Shown one piece after another: positions 6,108-11,888 of a stretch of DNA of 22,116 nt. The translations under genes were made by a program, and so were the position numbers. A model generated the notes under the pieces. That model worked only from the letters and a program-made list of their open reading frames with translations. It ran no database searches and was not told where the DNA came from. The stretch lies in IMG/VR virus record IMGVR_UViG_3300001298_000018, positions 1-22,116 of that record. One strand, written 5' to 3'. How positions within the stretch are numbered: the first letter of the stretch is position 1; every line of letters begins with the position of its first letter. The DNA comes from a virus.

Positions 6108-6428
6108 ATGAACATAGCCGCCAGCGCCGGCGCCAACGCCGCGATCATCGCGACCTTGGCTCGCAGCAAGGTCATTGAGCATTTCCAGAAGGCTGGGGCG
6201 CTAAATCCTGAGGCTGCCGTGCCGCTGCCGGCCAAGAGTTCTCGCTCCATTGTGGACGCCCTGATCAAGCAGAAGGTGCTGATCCCTGCCGGGGACGGGT
6301 TGTTCTACGTGGATCTCGACGCCGACAAGCAGTGGCTTCGTGCGCAGGGCAATGTGGCGGTCGCCGTGATCATCGGGCTGGTTGTCCTGCTGGGGATCGT
6401 GATGGTCATCGTGGCGGTGGCGGGGTGA
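6108..6428 (+). CDS. Small tail-anchored membrane protein with wHTH-like N-terminal part
   Basis: A 106-residue protein preceded by a strong GGGGGAGGGG ribosome-binding site. Residues 10-80 are soluble, with a compact helical pattern (SKVIEHFQKAGALNPEAAV, SIVDALIKQKVLIPAGDGLF, YVDLDADKQWL) similar to a winged-helix module with the strand-loop GDGLFYVD. Residues 83-104 (VAVAVIIGLVVLLGIVMVIV) form a single C-terminal transmembrane segment. It would sit at the inner membrane with its soluble domain in the cytoplasm. It overlaps the next gene by GTGA, so the two are probably made together. A lysogenic-conversion or superinfection-exclusion role is a guess from position alone. Confidence 0.75.
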   Translation: MNIAASAGANAAIIATLARSKVIEHFQKAGALNPEAAVPLPAKSSRSIVDALIKQKVLIPAGDGLFYVDLDADKQWLRAQGNVAVAVIIGLVVLLGIVMVIVAVAG

Positions 6429-6688
6429 CCGAAGCCGAACTCTGGAAGCTGGCGGCCCAGCCCGCGATATTCGCTATCGCCATGCTGTCGTTCCTGAAGG
6501 CGTCGTGGCGGGTGAGGTTGATGGCGGCCGTGGGCGCCGCTGCGGTGGGCCTGGCGATCAGTCTGATCGCCATGTGGGCTGAGCGCTCCGGGATGCCATG
6601 GCTTGGGTGGGTCTTCGCAGCGAACTGCGCTGCGTATCTAGTATGGCGTTTGATCAAGCGGCGGCGAGCAGCCGCGCATGGCGGATAA
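6425..6688 (+). CDS. Small integral membrane protein (about three TM segments), GTG start
   Basis: A GTG at 6425 overlaps the preceding stop as GTGA and gives 87 residues; an earlier ATG would place about 31 residues inside the upstream gene. Three hydrophobic stretches are visible: AQPAIFAIAMLSFLKASW, LMAAVGAAAVGLAISLIAMW and GWVFAANCAAYLVWRLI, followed by a basic end KRRRAAAHGG that favours a cytoplasmic C-terminus. No family is recognised. With the tail-anchored protein it forms a two-gene membrane unit inside the immunity cassette. Confidence 0.7.
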   Translation: MTEAELWKLAAQPAIFAIAMLSFLKASWRVRLMAAVGAAAVGLAISLIAMWAERSGMPWLGWVFAANCAAYLVWRLIKRRRAAAHGG

Positions 6689-6702
6689 CCTCGGGGGAGG
6701 GG
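6680..6702 (+). repeat. Gene-junction repeat, copy 2
   Basis: GGCGGATAACC runs directly into TCGGGGGAGGGG, ending five bases before the ATG at 6707. It is the uninterrupted form of the unit at 6064-6104. The duplication marks both ends of the two-gene membrane unit. Confidence 0.7.
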
Positions 6703-6706
6703 TGAT

Positions 6707-8188
6707 ATGGCTAAGCAGCCAGACTTGTTCGAACATCCTGGAAAGAGAGTGTTCGAACAAAAAGGGGCAGAAGTTGTTCGAACACTTCGGCCCAAATATG
6801 CGGCGATCGATGCCGAAAAAATTAGCCAGGACGAAGCCCAGACAATTTTGGCTTTGGATGAAGCTCAGACCTACGAACTGAAAGGGCGCGAGGTGGCGCC
6901 CGCGAAGCTGATGCGAACGATCTCAGCATTCGCAAACGCTGATGGCGGAGAGCTGTACGTAGGGGTTGCCGAAACCGCCGCTAGAACGCGCTACTGGGAT
7001 GGCTTCGCGAACCCCGAAGCCGCAAATGGCCATATCCAAGCGTTCGAACAAGCGTTCCCACTCGGGACCTACTTCAACTACTCCTTTTTGGCGTGCGAAG
7101 GCCTGCCGGGCCTGGTCCTCAAGGCGATCGTCAATAAGACTGACCGCGTCACATATGCAGCCAACGGGACGGCCTATCTTCGCAGAGGGGCTCAATCCAT
7201 AGCGCAAAACACTCCCGAGCTCCTGCGGCGCTTAGAGTACTCGAAGGGTGTTGCGACCTATGAGACCGAACTCGTCAATGTAGACCTAGATGTGGTTACG
7301 GAGTCCGAAACCGCCAAGCTGTTCATACGGCACGTGGTTCCTCAAACCAGTGTGGCTTCTTGGCTTAAGAAGCAGGCCCTCATCAGAGAATATCGCCCCA
7401 CCGTCGCCGGCCTTCTGCTGTTTGGCGATGTCCCTCAGGCCCACCTTCCAAAACGGTGCGGTGTAAAGGTCTACCGTTATAAGACCAGCGAGGCTGAGGG
7501 TTTTCGGGAGGCGCTAGCTTTCACGCCGGAAACCATTGAGGGGCCTCTTTACGATCAGATCAAAGTGGCGGTGGCTCGAACTATCCATCATGTCGAGAAG
7601 ATCCCTCGACTTGGTGATGCTGGCCTAGAAGCCATCAAATATCCCCTGGAGACGATCCATGAGATCGTGACCAACGCCATAATCCACCGCGATTATAGTA
7701 TCGCCGACGACGTCCACATCAGAATTTTCGACAACCGAATTGAAGTGCAAAGTCCGGGTCGGCTTGCAGCCCACGTGACCCTGGAAAATGTCCTTCGAGA
7801 AAGAGCGCATCGCAACGGCGCCATCGTCCGGATGTTGAACAAATTCCCTGACCCGCCGAACAAGGATGTCGGAGAGGGGCTAAATACCGCATTCCGAAAA
7901 ATGTACGAGGTTGGCCTTAAGCGGCCGCTGCTAAATCAAACAGAAAATAGCTTCCTGGTGACCATCAGGCACGAGCCACTGGCCGGTCCTGAGGAAGCGA
8001 TCATCGACTTTCTTGTCGAAAATGGGACTATCAAGAACGCACAAGCGCGCGAGATAACCCACATCAAAGCCGACTACGTCATGAAGCGCATCTTCCAGAA
8101 GATGATGAAGAAGGGCGTGATTGAACAGGTTCCGGGGACGGACAAATTCACGACCTGCTACCGCCTTAGCGAGGCTGTTGCGGGCTAA
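6707..8188 (+). CDS. AlbA_2 (Schlafen-type) DNA-binding / HATPase regulator protein
   Basis: A 493-residue protein of the family often annotated as ATP-binding transcriptional regulator or RecG-like. Residues about 50-170 are the AlbA_2 domain (TYELKGREVAPAKLMRTISA, FANADGGELYVGV). Residues about 235-345 include LLFGDVPQAHLPKR and the GHKL-like ATP-binding part LETIHEIVTNAIIHRDY with HIRIFDNRIEVQSPGRL, and DVGEGLNTAFRKMYEVGL at about 387-404. The C-terminus (about 428-490) is a winged helix (EEAIIDFLVENGTIKNAQAR). The codons are visibly A/T-richer than neighbouring genes, suggesting separate acquisition. A strong GGGGGAGGGG ribosome-binding site precedes it and a rho-independent terminator follows. 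Three identical 10-bp palindromes lie in its first 80 bases, suggesting autoregulation. Family members occur in defence and regulatory settings; the exact role is unknown. Confidence 0.88.
   Translation: MAKQPDLFEHPGKRVFEQKGAEVVRTLRPKYAAIDAEKISQDEAQTILALDEAQTYELKGREVAPAKLMRTISAFANADGGELYVGVAETAARTRYWDGFANPEAANGHIQAFEQAFPLGTYFNYSFLACEGLPGLVLKAIVNKTDRVTYAANGTAYLRRGAQSIAQNTPELLRRLEYSKGVATYETELVNVDLDVVTESETAKLFIRHVVPQTSVASWLKKQALIREYRPTVAGLLLFGDVPQAHLPKRCGVKVYRYKTSEAEGFREALAFTPETIEGPLYDQIKVAVARTIHHVEKIPRLGDAGLEAIKYPLETIHEIVTNAIIHRDYSIADDVHIRIFDNRIEVQSPGRLAAHVTLENVLRERAHRNGAIVRMLNKFPDPPNKDVGEGLNTAFRKMYEVGLKRPLLNQTENSFLVTIRHEPLAGPEEAIIDFLVENGTIKNAQAREITHIKADYVMKRIFQKMMKKGVIEQVPGTDKFTTCYRLSEAVAG
6726..6784. 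promoter_or_regulatory. Three TGTTCGAACA palindromes at 24-25 bp spacing inside the AlbA_2 gene start
   Basis: Perfect TGTTCGAACA sites at 6726-6735, 6750-6759 and 6775-6784 encode different residues in different frames (LFEH, VFEQ, VVRT), so protein repetition does not explain them. A related CGTTCGAACA lies at 7041-7050. The regular spacing of roughly 2.3 helical turns fits cooperative binding of a dimeric regulator. Confidence 0.7.
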
Positions 8189-8379
8189 GTCCCCGCTTCG
8201 TCACGCCCCGCAGCGGGCGGGGTTTTTCCCTCCCGCTCCAGCGTGTCCGCCTCCTCCCGATACTTGTCGGCGATCCCGCCGAACCTCTCGCGATCTGCCT
8301 TGAAGGGTGAAAGCCTGGCCATGTTCTCGGCGCTGCGCTGAAGCTGGCGAAGCTCCGATAGTCGGGAGGGACGGGTCAT
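8185..8379 (-). CDS. Small charged protein of unknown function (64 aa)
   Basis: From the ATG at 8379 (MTRPSRLSELRQLQRSAENM) the product is a hydrophilic helical protein; an upstream ATG at 8427 adds 16 residues of weaker character. The pattern of short helices ERFGGIADKYREEADTLERE is like small alphaproteobacterial proteins of unknown role. Its 3' end overlaps the AlbA_2 gene stop by 4 bp on the opposite strand and includes the terminator hairpin of that gene. No clear Shine-Dalgarno was found, so this gene is less certain than its neighbours. Confidence 0.5.
   Translation of the reverse strand: MTRPSRLSELRQLQRSAENMARLSPFKADRERFGGIADKYREEADTLEREGKTPPAAGRDEAGT
8206..8227 (+). terminator. Rho-independent terminator of the repressor/AlbA_2 cassette
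   Basis: CCCCGC (8206-8211), loop AGCGG, GCGGGG (8217-8222), then TTTTT. It lies 17 bp after the AlbA_2 stop codon, closing the rightward immunity cassette. Confidence 0.85.
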
Positions 8380-8576
8380 TGTGAAGCGGAACTCGGATAA
8401 TGCGGTCGGGAACTGGCTTCGGACCAAGTCCTGAGCCTGTTGCCGATACGGCCCGTCTGAGGGCTTGGATGACCTCGCAGTTCCCTAAAGTCGCTCAACA
8501 TTATCGTGTAGCTCAGCCGTAGGAACGCCCGTTTCCGCAGCTGCTTCATCTCCCGTAACCAAAAGGGAGAAGCGAC

Positions 8577-8777
8577 ATGACCGACGTCCAACCGAACCAC
8601 GATCGCGAACAGGATCTGGAAACCACGACGCCGCAACCGGACGAGAACCCGCAGCAGCGGGAGCATCTTCGAGAGCAGGCTCAGCGCCAGCCAGGTCAGG
8701 AAGATCCGGCGCCGGCGTCGGGCGGCGAAGGCGCTGCCGGGGCAGGCGGGCCCGGTGGATTCGGCACAGGAAGCTGA
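8577..8777 (+). CDS. Small acidic, disordered protein (66 aa)
   Basis: A 66-residue frame preceded by AGGGAG about 8 nt before the ATG and followed at once by a strong terminator, so it looks like a self-contained monocistronic unit. The sequence is rich in Gln, Glu, Asp and Pro (NHDREQDLETTTPQPDENPQ), ending in a Gly/Ala-rich tail. No hydrophobic core or known motif is seen, so it is probably intrinsically disordered. The function is unknown; it may be a cargo gene carried by the phage. Confidence 0.65.
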   Translation: MTDVQPNHDREQDLETTTPQPDENPQQREHLREQAQRQPGQEDPAPASGGEGAAGAGGPGGFGTGS

Positions 8778-8802
8778 AGCCCAGCTCATTGAGCACATCG
8801 AA

Positions 8803-8827
8803 CCCCGTCCGAAAGGGCGGGGTTTTT
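8803..8827 (+). terminator. Rho-independent terminator after the disordered protein gene
   Basis: CCCCGTCC (8803-8810), GAAA tetraloop, GGGCGGGG (8815-8822) with one G-T wobble, then TTTTT. It lies 25 bp after the stop codon. Confidence 0.88.
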
Positions 8828-8845
8828 GCTGTCAGGCTCAATTGA

Positions 8846-8873
8846 AAACGGCGGCCCGATGGAGCCGCCGTTT
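8846..8873 (-). terminator. Hairpin terminator for the lipoprotein gene
   Basis: AAACGGCGGC (8846-8855) and GCCGCCGTTT (8864-8873) form a 10-bp perfect stem with an 8-base loop. On the minus strand it is followed by a short T-run and lies 20 bp past the lipoprotein stop. It may work in both directions. Confidence 0.75.
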
Positions 8874-8893
8874 CCGTCTTCAATGCATGAAGA

Positions 8894-9283
8894 TCACTCG
8901 CCGCGAGCGATCGGCTCCAGCAGGAAGCTCGGGACCTGGATCGTCAGGTTGGCGTTGGCCGGGTTGTCGCACTGCTTGTCGTTGTAGAACGTCATCAGGT
9001 GCGTGCGGCGCTGTTCAACCAGTTGCTGTGCGTCGCGGGCGTTCAGGTAGTTGCCGGCGGCGGCGGGCCAGAACAGCAGAACCGCAGCGACGTTGGCGCC
9101 GTTCACGCCCTTGTCGCTGTCGGCGTCGCGCTTGATGGCGTCGAGGCGATTGAACTCTTCCTTGAGCTGCGTGCAGGTCATGGCGCGGTCGCCGGGCTGC
9201 ATGACGCTGACCTTCTCGGTCGTGGTGCAGGCGGTCAGGGCAAGGCCAGCGCACAGCGTGGCCGCGATTGCGGTCTTCTTCAT
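8894..9283 (-). CDS. Small lipoprotein
   Basis: The ATG at 9283 is preceded by GGGGGGA about 6 nt upstream and starts a classic lipoprotein signal: basic MKK, hydrophobic core, lipobox LTAC with Cys19 as the lipidated residue. The mature part (about 110 residues) contains GDRAMTCTQLKEEFNRLDAI, a hydrophobic segment VNGANVAAVLLFWPAAAGNY and the RRTHLMTFYNDKQC motif with paired Cys. This resembles a widespread small proteobacterial lipoprotein family of unknown role. The residue after Cys is Thr, so outer-membrane sorting is expected. Alone on its strand with its own terminator, it is a candidate lysogenic-conversion gene. Confidence 0.85.
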   Translation of the reverse strand: MKKTAIAATLCAGLALTACTTTEKVSVMQPGDRAMTCTQLKEEFNRLDAIKRDADSDKGVNGANVAAVLLFWPAAAGNYLNARDAQQLVEQRRTHLMTFYNDKQCDNPANANLTIQVPSFLLEPIARGE

Positions 9284-9307
9284 GTGATCCCCCCAGGATC
9301 GATAGTC

Positions 9308-9328
9308 CGCTCGACCCTCCGTCGAGCG
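9308..9328. promoter_or_regulatory. 7-bp inverted repeat upstream of the lipoprotein gene
   Basis: CGCTCGA (9308-9314) and TCGAGCG (9322-9328) are separated by 7 bp and lie 25-45 bp before the lipoprotein ATG. It could be an operator or a 5' leader hairpin; the sequence does not decide. Confidence 0.45.
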
Positions 9329-9370
9329 ATAGCGACGACATATCACGACGTTCGTAAAAGTCGAGTGACG

Positions 9371-9739
9371 TCAGGCGGCCTCTTCGTCGGCCAGTTCGTC
9401 ACCTTCGGCCAACGGATCTATCTGGGTCCAGGTGTCGCCGCCGGCGCTGCAGTCGATCTTGAAGTAGGCGGTGTCGTCGAGCCAAGGGTCGCGGCCATCA
9501 GGATCGATCCCGGTTGCTGCGCGCGGTACAGACCCATGCTGGGCCAGCACCTCGACCTCTCCGAACAGGTCCAGGTCGGTGTCCGCCCATTGCTGATAGA
9601 CCAGCACTCCATCGGCTGAGCGGGCGAGGATCTCGCCGCCTTCTTCTGCGTCCACAGCGCACACGAACTCGTATCGCTGGGCTGGCTCCCGGCGATGATC
9701 CCAGAACGGTTGCGCGTAGTAGTGCAGCCGGCGCGGCAT
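9371..9739 (-). CDS. Unknown acidic phage protein (122 aa)
   Basis: A 122-residue protein starting MPRRLHYYAQPFWDHRREPA and ending in a strongly acidic tail (PLAEGDELADEEAA). The middle (YEFVCAVDAEEGGEILARSA, VLVYQQWADTDLDLFGEV) has alternating beta-strand-like stretches typical of small cytoplasmic proteins. No metal-binding or catalytic motif is seen and no family is recognised. It is read leftwards and diverges from the right early operon; the gap between its start and the operators at 9836-9888 is about 95 bp, so it may share that control region. Confidence 0.65.
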   Translation of the reverse strand: MPRRLHYYAQPFWDHRREPAQRYEFVCAVDAEEGGEILARSADGVLVYQQWADTDLDLFGEVEVLAQHGSVPRAATGIDPDGRDPWLDDTAYFKIDCSAGGDTWTQIDPLAEGDELADEEAA

Positions 9740-9789
9740 GCCTCATCCCTCCAGACGTTAACGCTCCACCCGCCACATCGAACGACGTT

Positions 9790-9794
9790 GAGTC
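9790..9794. promoter_or_regulatory. GANTC (CcrM-type) site in the divergent intergenic region
   Basis: GAGTC within the 9-bp near-palindrome TTGAGTCAA, 46 bp upstream of the first right operator. GANTC is the CcrM methylation site sensed by GcrA in Caulobacterales. A single site could be chance. Confidence 0.4.
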
Positions 9795-9835
9795 AACCGG
9801 CTTGCTGGCTGGTGCGTCCGATCATGACGTCCGCA

Positions 9836-9854
9836 TGGTTCGGCATATGCAAAC
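9836..9854 (+). promoter_or_regulatory. Operator-like repeat O4
   Basis: TGGTTCGGCATATGCAAAC, two mismatches at the left edge to the 19-bp repeat at 9870-9888; start-to-start spacing is 34 bp. Confidence 0.75.
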
Positions 9855-9860
9855 TTTTCT

Positions 9861-9890
9861 CTTGCGGTCATGTTCGGCATATGCAAACTT
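9861..9890 (+). promoter_or_regulatory. Candidate rightward early promoter/operator
   Basis: CTTGC-N4-ATGTTCGGCATATGCAAAC-TT, 26/30 identical to the minus-strand element at 5590-5619. It ends 24 bp before the first ATG of the right operon, suitable for a short leader. TTGCGG is the candidate -35; the -10 match is weak. Confidence 0.6.
9870..9888 (+). promoter_or_regulatory. Operator-like repeat O5
   Basis: ATGTTCGGCATATGCAAAC, identical over 19 bp to O1 at 5592-5610 on the other strand, some 4.3 kb away. Confidence 0.8.
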
Positions 9891-9914
9891 TCTCCCATCA
9901 CCGGGAGACGAACC

Positions 9915-10028
9915 ATGTCACTCAAGACCGAAACCACTGCCCAGAAGACGGCCGCCTTTGAACAGGCGATCCGCGATCTGAAGGCTGGCGTTGAAGCCCA
10001 GCGCCAGCTGATCCTGGGGGCCCGCTGA
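9915..10028 (+). CDS. First gene of right early operon, 37-aa protein
   Basis: ATG at 9915 with GGGAG about 7 nt upstream, encoding 37 residues that form one amphipathic helix (AAFEQAIRDLKAGVEAQRQL). The stop overlaps the next ATG as TGATG. Its short length would escape many gene finders. The ribosome-binding site, operator-controlled position and coupling support it as real; it may be a leader peptide or a small protein-binding factor. No family is recognised. Confidence 0.65.
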   Translation: MSLKTETTAQKTAAFEQAIRDLKAGVEAQRQLILGAR

Positions 10029-10666
10029 TGGCCCTCGCTCGTCACCAAGACGGCCTGCGCCCCATTGGGGAAGCGCTGGGCGCCGTCATCGTCGGCCTCG
10101 ACCGCGTCGTCGCGAAGAAGGCCGGCAAGACCGTCATTCAGAACCTCGCCGACACGCAGGGCTGGGAAGCGCCTGAGGAAGGCACCGAGCGTTATCGGAT
10201 GCTGGACCTCGCGCTGGCCTCGCGCGGCATGGGCTACAGGTTCAAGGGCGGGGAGGGCGCGCACGACGCGTGGTCTCTGGCCCGGACCTGCGCCGCCTTC
10301 GCGTGTGAGCGGGACTGCATCGATGTCCGCCGTGAAGACGGTGTGACCGAAGCCGAAGCCCGCATGGCGCTGACGCAGTGGGGCCTGACCGAGGTCCGCG
10401 CCCGCCACGCCGCGCCGGGCGACCTGCTGCTTTTCCAAGCCAAGGAAGGCTTCCACGTCGCGATCATGTCGGCGCCGGGCGGGGACCTGTCCTGGTCAAT
10501 GCTGCCGGGCCGCCGTCTGGCTGAAGCCCGCATGATCCACGCCGCGCCGGCCAAGTCGGTCGTCGAGAGCTGGGTCGGGCCGTTCTGGATGGAACAGCTG
10601 GTCGCCGCCTTCTCCTTCGAGACGCCGGGCGCGCCGCTTCGGGCTGTGATGCGGAGAGCTGCATGA
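10028..10666 (+). CDS. NlpC/P60-like protein with an altered catalytic site (fold tentative)
   Basis: A 212-residue protein. The C-terminal half has the NlpC/P60 peptidase layout: APGDLLLFQAKEGFHVAIMS (about 128-147, candidate catalytic His143), then ARMIHAAPAKSVVESWVGPF (about 167-186) and a final WMEQLVAAFSF strand. Upstream, GYRFKGGEGAHDAWSLARTC (about 69-88) aligns with the usual G-x-D-C-x-G-L-V nucleophile loop, but the Cys position is Ala81. Cys88, Cys93 and Cys97 lie nearby and might substitute. NlpC/P60 enzymes cleave peptidoglycan stem peptides, but the early-operon position argues against a tail or lysis enzyme. It may be an inactive scaffold or an enzyme with another substrate. Confidence 0.55.
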   Translation: MALARHQDGLRPIGEALGAVIVGLDRVVAKKAGKTVIQNLADTQGWEAPEEGTERYRMLDLALASRGMGYRFKGGEGAHDAWSLARTCAAFACERDCIDVRREDGVTEAEARMALTQWGLTEVRARHAAPGDLLLFQAKEGFHVAIMSAPGGDLSWSMLPGRRLAEARMIHAAPAKSVVESWVGPFWMEQLVAAFSFETPGAPLRAVMRRAA

Positions 10667-10890
10667 GCGCCTTGTCATTCACCAGCGCCTACATGGCCAC
10701 GGCTGCATCCCTACAACTGGCCTATGACGTGGCCAGCCTGACCAGCAATCTGGCCCTGGCCCGGCACGACGAAACCGGGACCTACGCCGACGAGTGCCGC
10801 CGCGAGATCGCCAAGCTGCGAGCTTCGCTGGCCACCATCGAACAGGCTGTTGAGGCCATGCCGACCCTCAAGTCGGAGGCTGCCGCGTGA
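10663..10890 (+). CDS. Small helical protein of unknown function (75 aa)
   Basis: A 75-residue frame coupled to the preceding gene by ATGA and to the next by TGATG. It is Ala/Leu-rich at the start (TSAYMATAASLQLAYDVASL), and from about residue 45 it is a charged helix (ECRREIAKLRASLATIEQAV) with heptad-like spacing that could form a coiled coil. No known domain. Its place among the small genes at the head of the right operon is typical of phage early accessory proteins, often host-takeover factors, but nothing specific can be read. Confidence 0.65.
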   Translation: MSALSFTSAYMATAASLQLAYDVASLTSNLALARHDETGTYADECRREIAKLRASLATIEQAVEAMPTLKSEAAA

Positions 10891-11069
10891 TGGAACTCCG
10901 CATCTGCCCCGGCATCGCGAAGCTCTATCGCCTCGCCTTCATCGACACCGACGGCTCGTTCCTGACGATCTCGGAACATGACGACGCCGACGGCGCCGTG
11001 AACGCTAAGCGCGCGATGGAGCGGGAGATGGCCGATGCCGCCCGCAAAGTCGCGACGGTGCGCGCCTGA
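10890..11069 (+). CDS. Unknown small protein (59 aa)
   Basis: The ATG at 10890 overlaps the upstream stop as TGATG; an in-frame GTG three bases earlier is an alternative. The sequence has beta-strand character at the start (MELRICPGIAKLYRLAFIDT, then GSFLTISEHDDADGA) followed by a helix with Lys/Arg/Glu. A strand-strand-helix fold is plausible. No family is recognised. Its stop overlaps the next small ORF as TGATG. Confidence 0.6.
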   Translation: MELRICPGIAKLYRLAFIDTDGSFLTISEHDDADGAVNAKRAMEREMADAARKVATVRA

Positions 11070-11173
11070 TGGCCGAGACCCTATCCACCCTCGCCGTGGG
11101 CGCCCTGATCGCAATGGTCTGGCTCGTCGCAGGCGCCGCCTTCCTCATTCACACTCGGGAGCCCGAGCAATGA
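11069..11173 (+). CDS. Very small single-span membrane protein (34 aa)
   Basis: ATG at 11069 in a TGATG overlap, stop at 11171-11173 in an ATGA overlap with the next gene, so it fills its slot exactly. The protein is almost entirely one hydrophobic helix (TLAVGALIAMVWLVAGAAFL) with a short polar tail. At 34 residues it is easily missed. The two-sided coupling is the main evidence that it is translated. Such small membrane proteins in phage early operons sometimes modulate host membrane complexes; no target is evident here. Confidence 0.6.
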   Translation: MAETLSTLAVGALIAMVWLVAGAAFLIHTREPEQ

Positions 11174-11409
11174 ACCGCGAAGCCTCCACCGACTATCAGG
11201 CCGTGAACCGCGTCGGCCGGGTCGTGAAGACCTTCTCCGACATCGAGATCGGCCGCGTCTGGGTCCGCAAGAACGCCCACGTCTACGACCACCTCGAACT
11301 GCTGGAAGTCGAGACCGTCGTCACCACGCGCCGGGTCTATCGGCCTCGTCCGAAGCCGGTTCAGGGCTTCGCGATCCCGCCCCGTCAGGAGGCCCGGCTA
11401 TGCGCGTAG
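11170..11409 (+). CDS. Unknown small basic protein (79 aa)
   Basis: From the ATG at 11170 the product has 79 residues. The core (YQAVNRVGRVVKTFSDIEIG, RVWVRKNAHVYDHLELLEVE, TVVTTRRVYRP) is beta-strand-rich and Arg/Val-rich, ending in a proline-containing tail. A longer frame upstream overlaps two small genes and is not favoured. It overlaps the following gene by 10 bp. Not recognised; it could be an SH3-like or OB-like small fold. Confidence 0.6.
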   Translation: MNREASTDYQAVNRVGRVVKTFSDIEIGRVWVRKNAHVYDHLELLEVETVVTTRRVYRPRPKPVQGFAIPPRQEARLCA

Positions 11410-11888
11410 GCTTCATGGTCTGGAACCCGGCGCGCGGCATGCCGACGGTCGTCCACGACAGTATCGAGCAAGCGTCGGCCGAGGCTGATCGCCTGACGCG
11501 CCAGAACCCCGGCGAGCACTTCATCATCATGTCGCCGGTGCTGAGCGCCGAGGACGCAAACCTAGGCCGGGCATGGAGTGACGGCGCCCGGTTTATGGGT
11601 GTGCGAGCGGATGCCGCAGAGGCCAACGCAAAGCGGATGATCGACGACGCCATCCAATACGAGGCCAGGGCAAAGCGCCGGTTCGCCGTCATCGAGCGAG
11701 ATCAGCGCCGGTTCCAGGCCATCGTCGCCGACTGCCTGCTCTGGTTCGACGGCTTCCGCGCCGCCCACTCCCCCAAAGACAGCTGGGAACGTCCGCACGT
11801 CCCTGACCGCGACGCCCTGCGCGAACTGAACGCCGCGCTGCAGGCGCTGGAAACCCCACAGCCCGAGTTTGAGGAGATCCCGTTTTGA
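11400..11888 (+). CDS. Conserved phage protein of unknown function (162 aa)
   Basis: ATG at 11400 with GGAGG 7 nt upstream, inside the end of the preceding gene. Residues 1-46 (MRVGFMVWNPARGMPTVVHD, then EQASAEADRLTRQNPGEHFI) have the strand-helix-strand pattern of a short module common in alphaproteobacterial phage proteins (WNPAxGMPxVVHxSxxxAxxEAxRLAxxNPGxxF). The middle is a long charged helix (about 65-110), and the C-terminal part ends in acidic EFEEIPF. It precedes the exonuclease gene with a TTGA overlap, so it may belong to the recombination cassette, though no catalytic motif is visible. Confidence 0.7.
   Translation: MRVGFMVWNPARGMPTVVHDSIEQASAEADRLTRQNPGEHFIIMSPVLSAEDANLGRAWSDGARFMGVRADAAEANAKRMIDDAIQYEARAKRRFAVIERDQRRFQAIVADCLLWFDGFRAAHSPKDSWERPHVPDRDALRELNAALQALETPQPEFEEIPF

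Noticed and set aside
6726-6784. Reading the TGTTCGAACA sites as SOS boxes
   Set aside because: The alphaproteobacterial LexA box is a GTTC-N7-GTTC direct repeat; these palindromes do not give that spacing.
8500-8560. A GTAGCTCAGCCGTAGGAAC stretch resembling a tRNA D-arm
   Set aside because: No acceptor stem, anticodon arm or T-arm with GTTCGA spacing can be folded around it.
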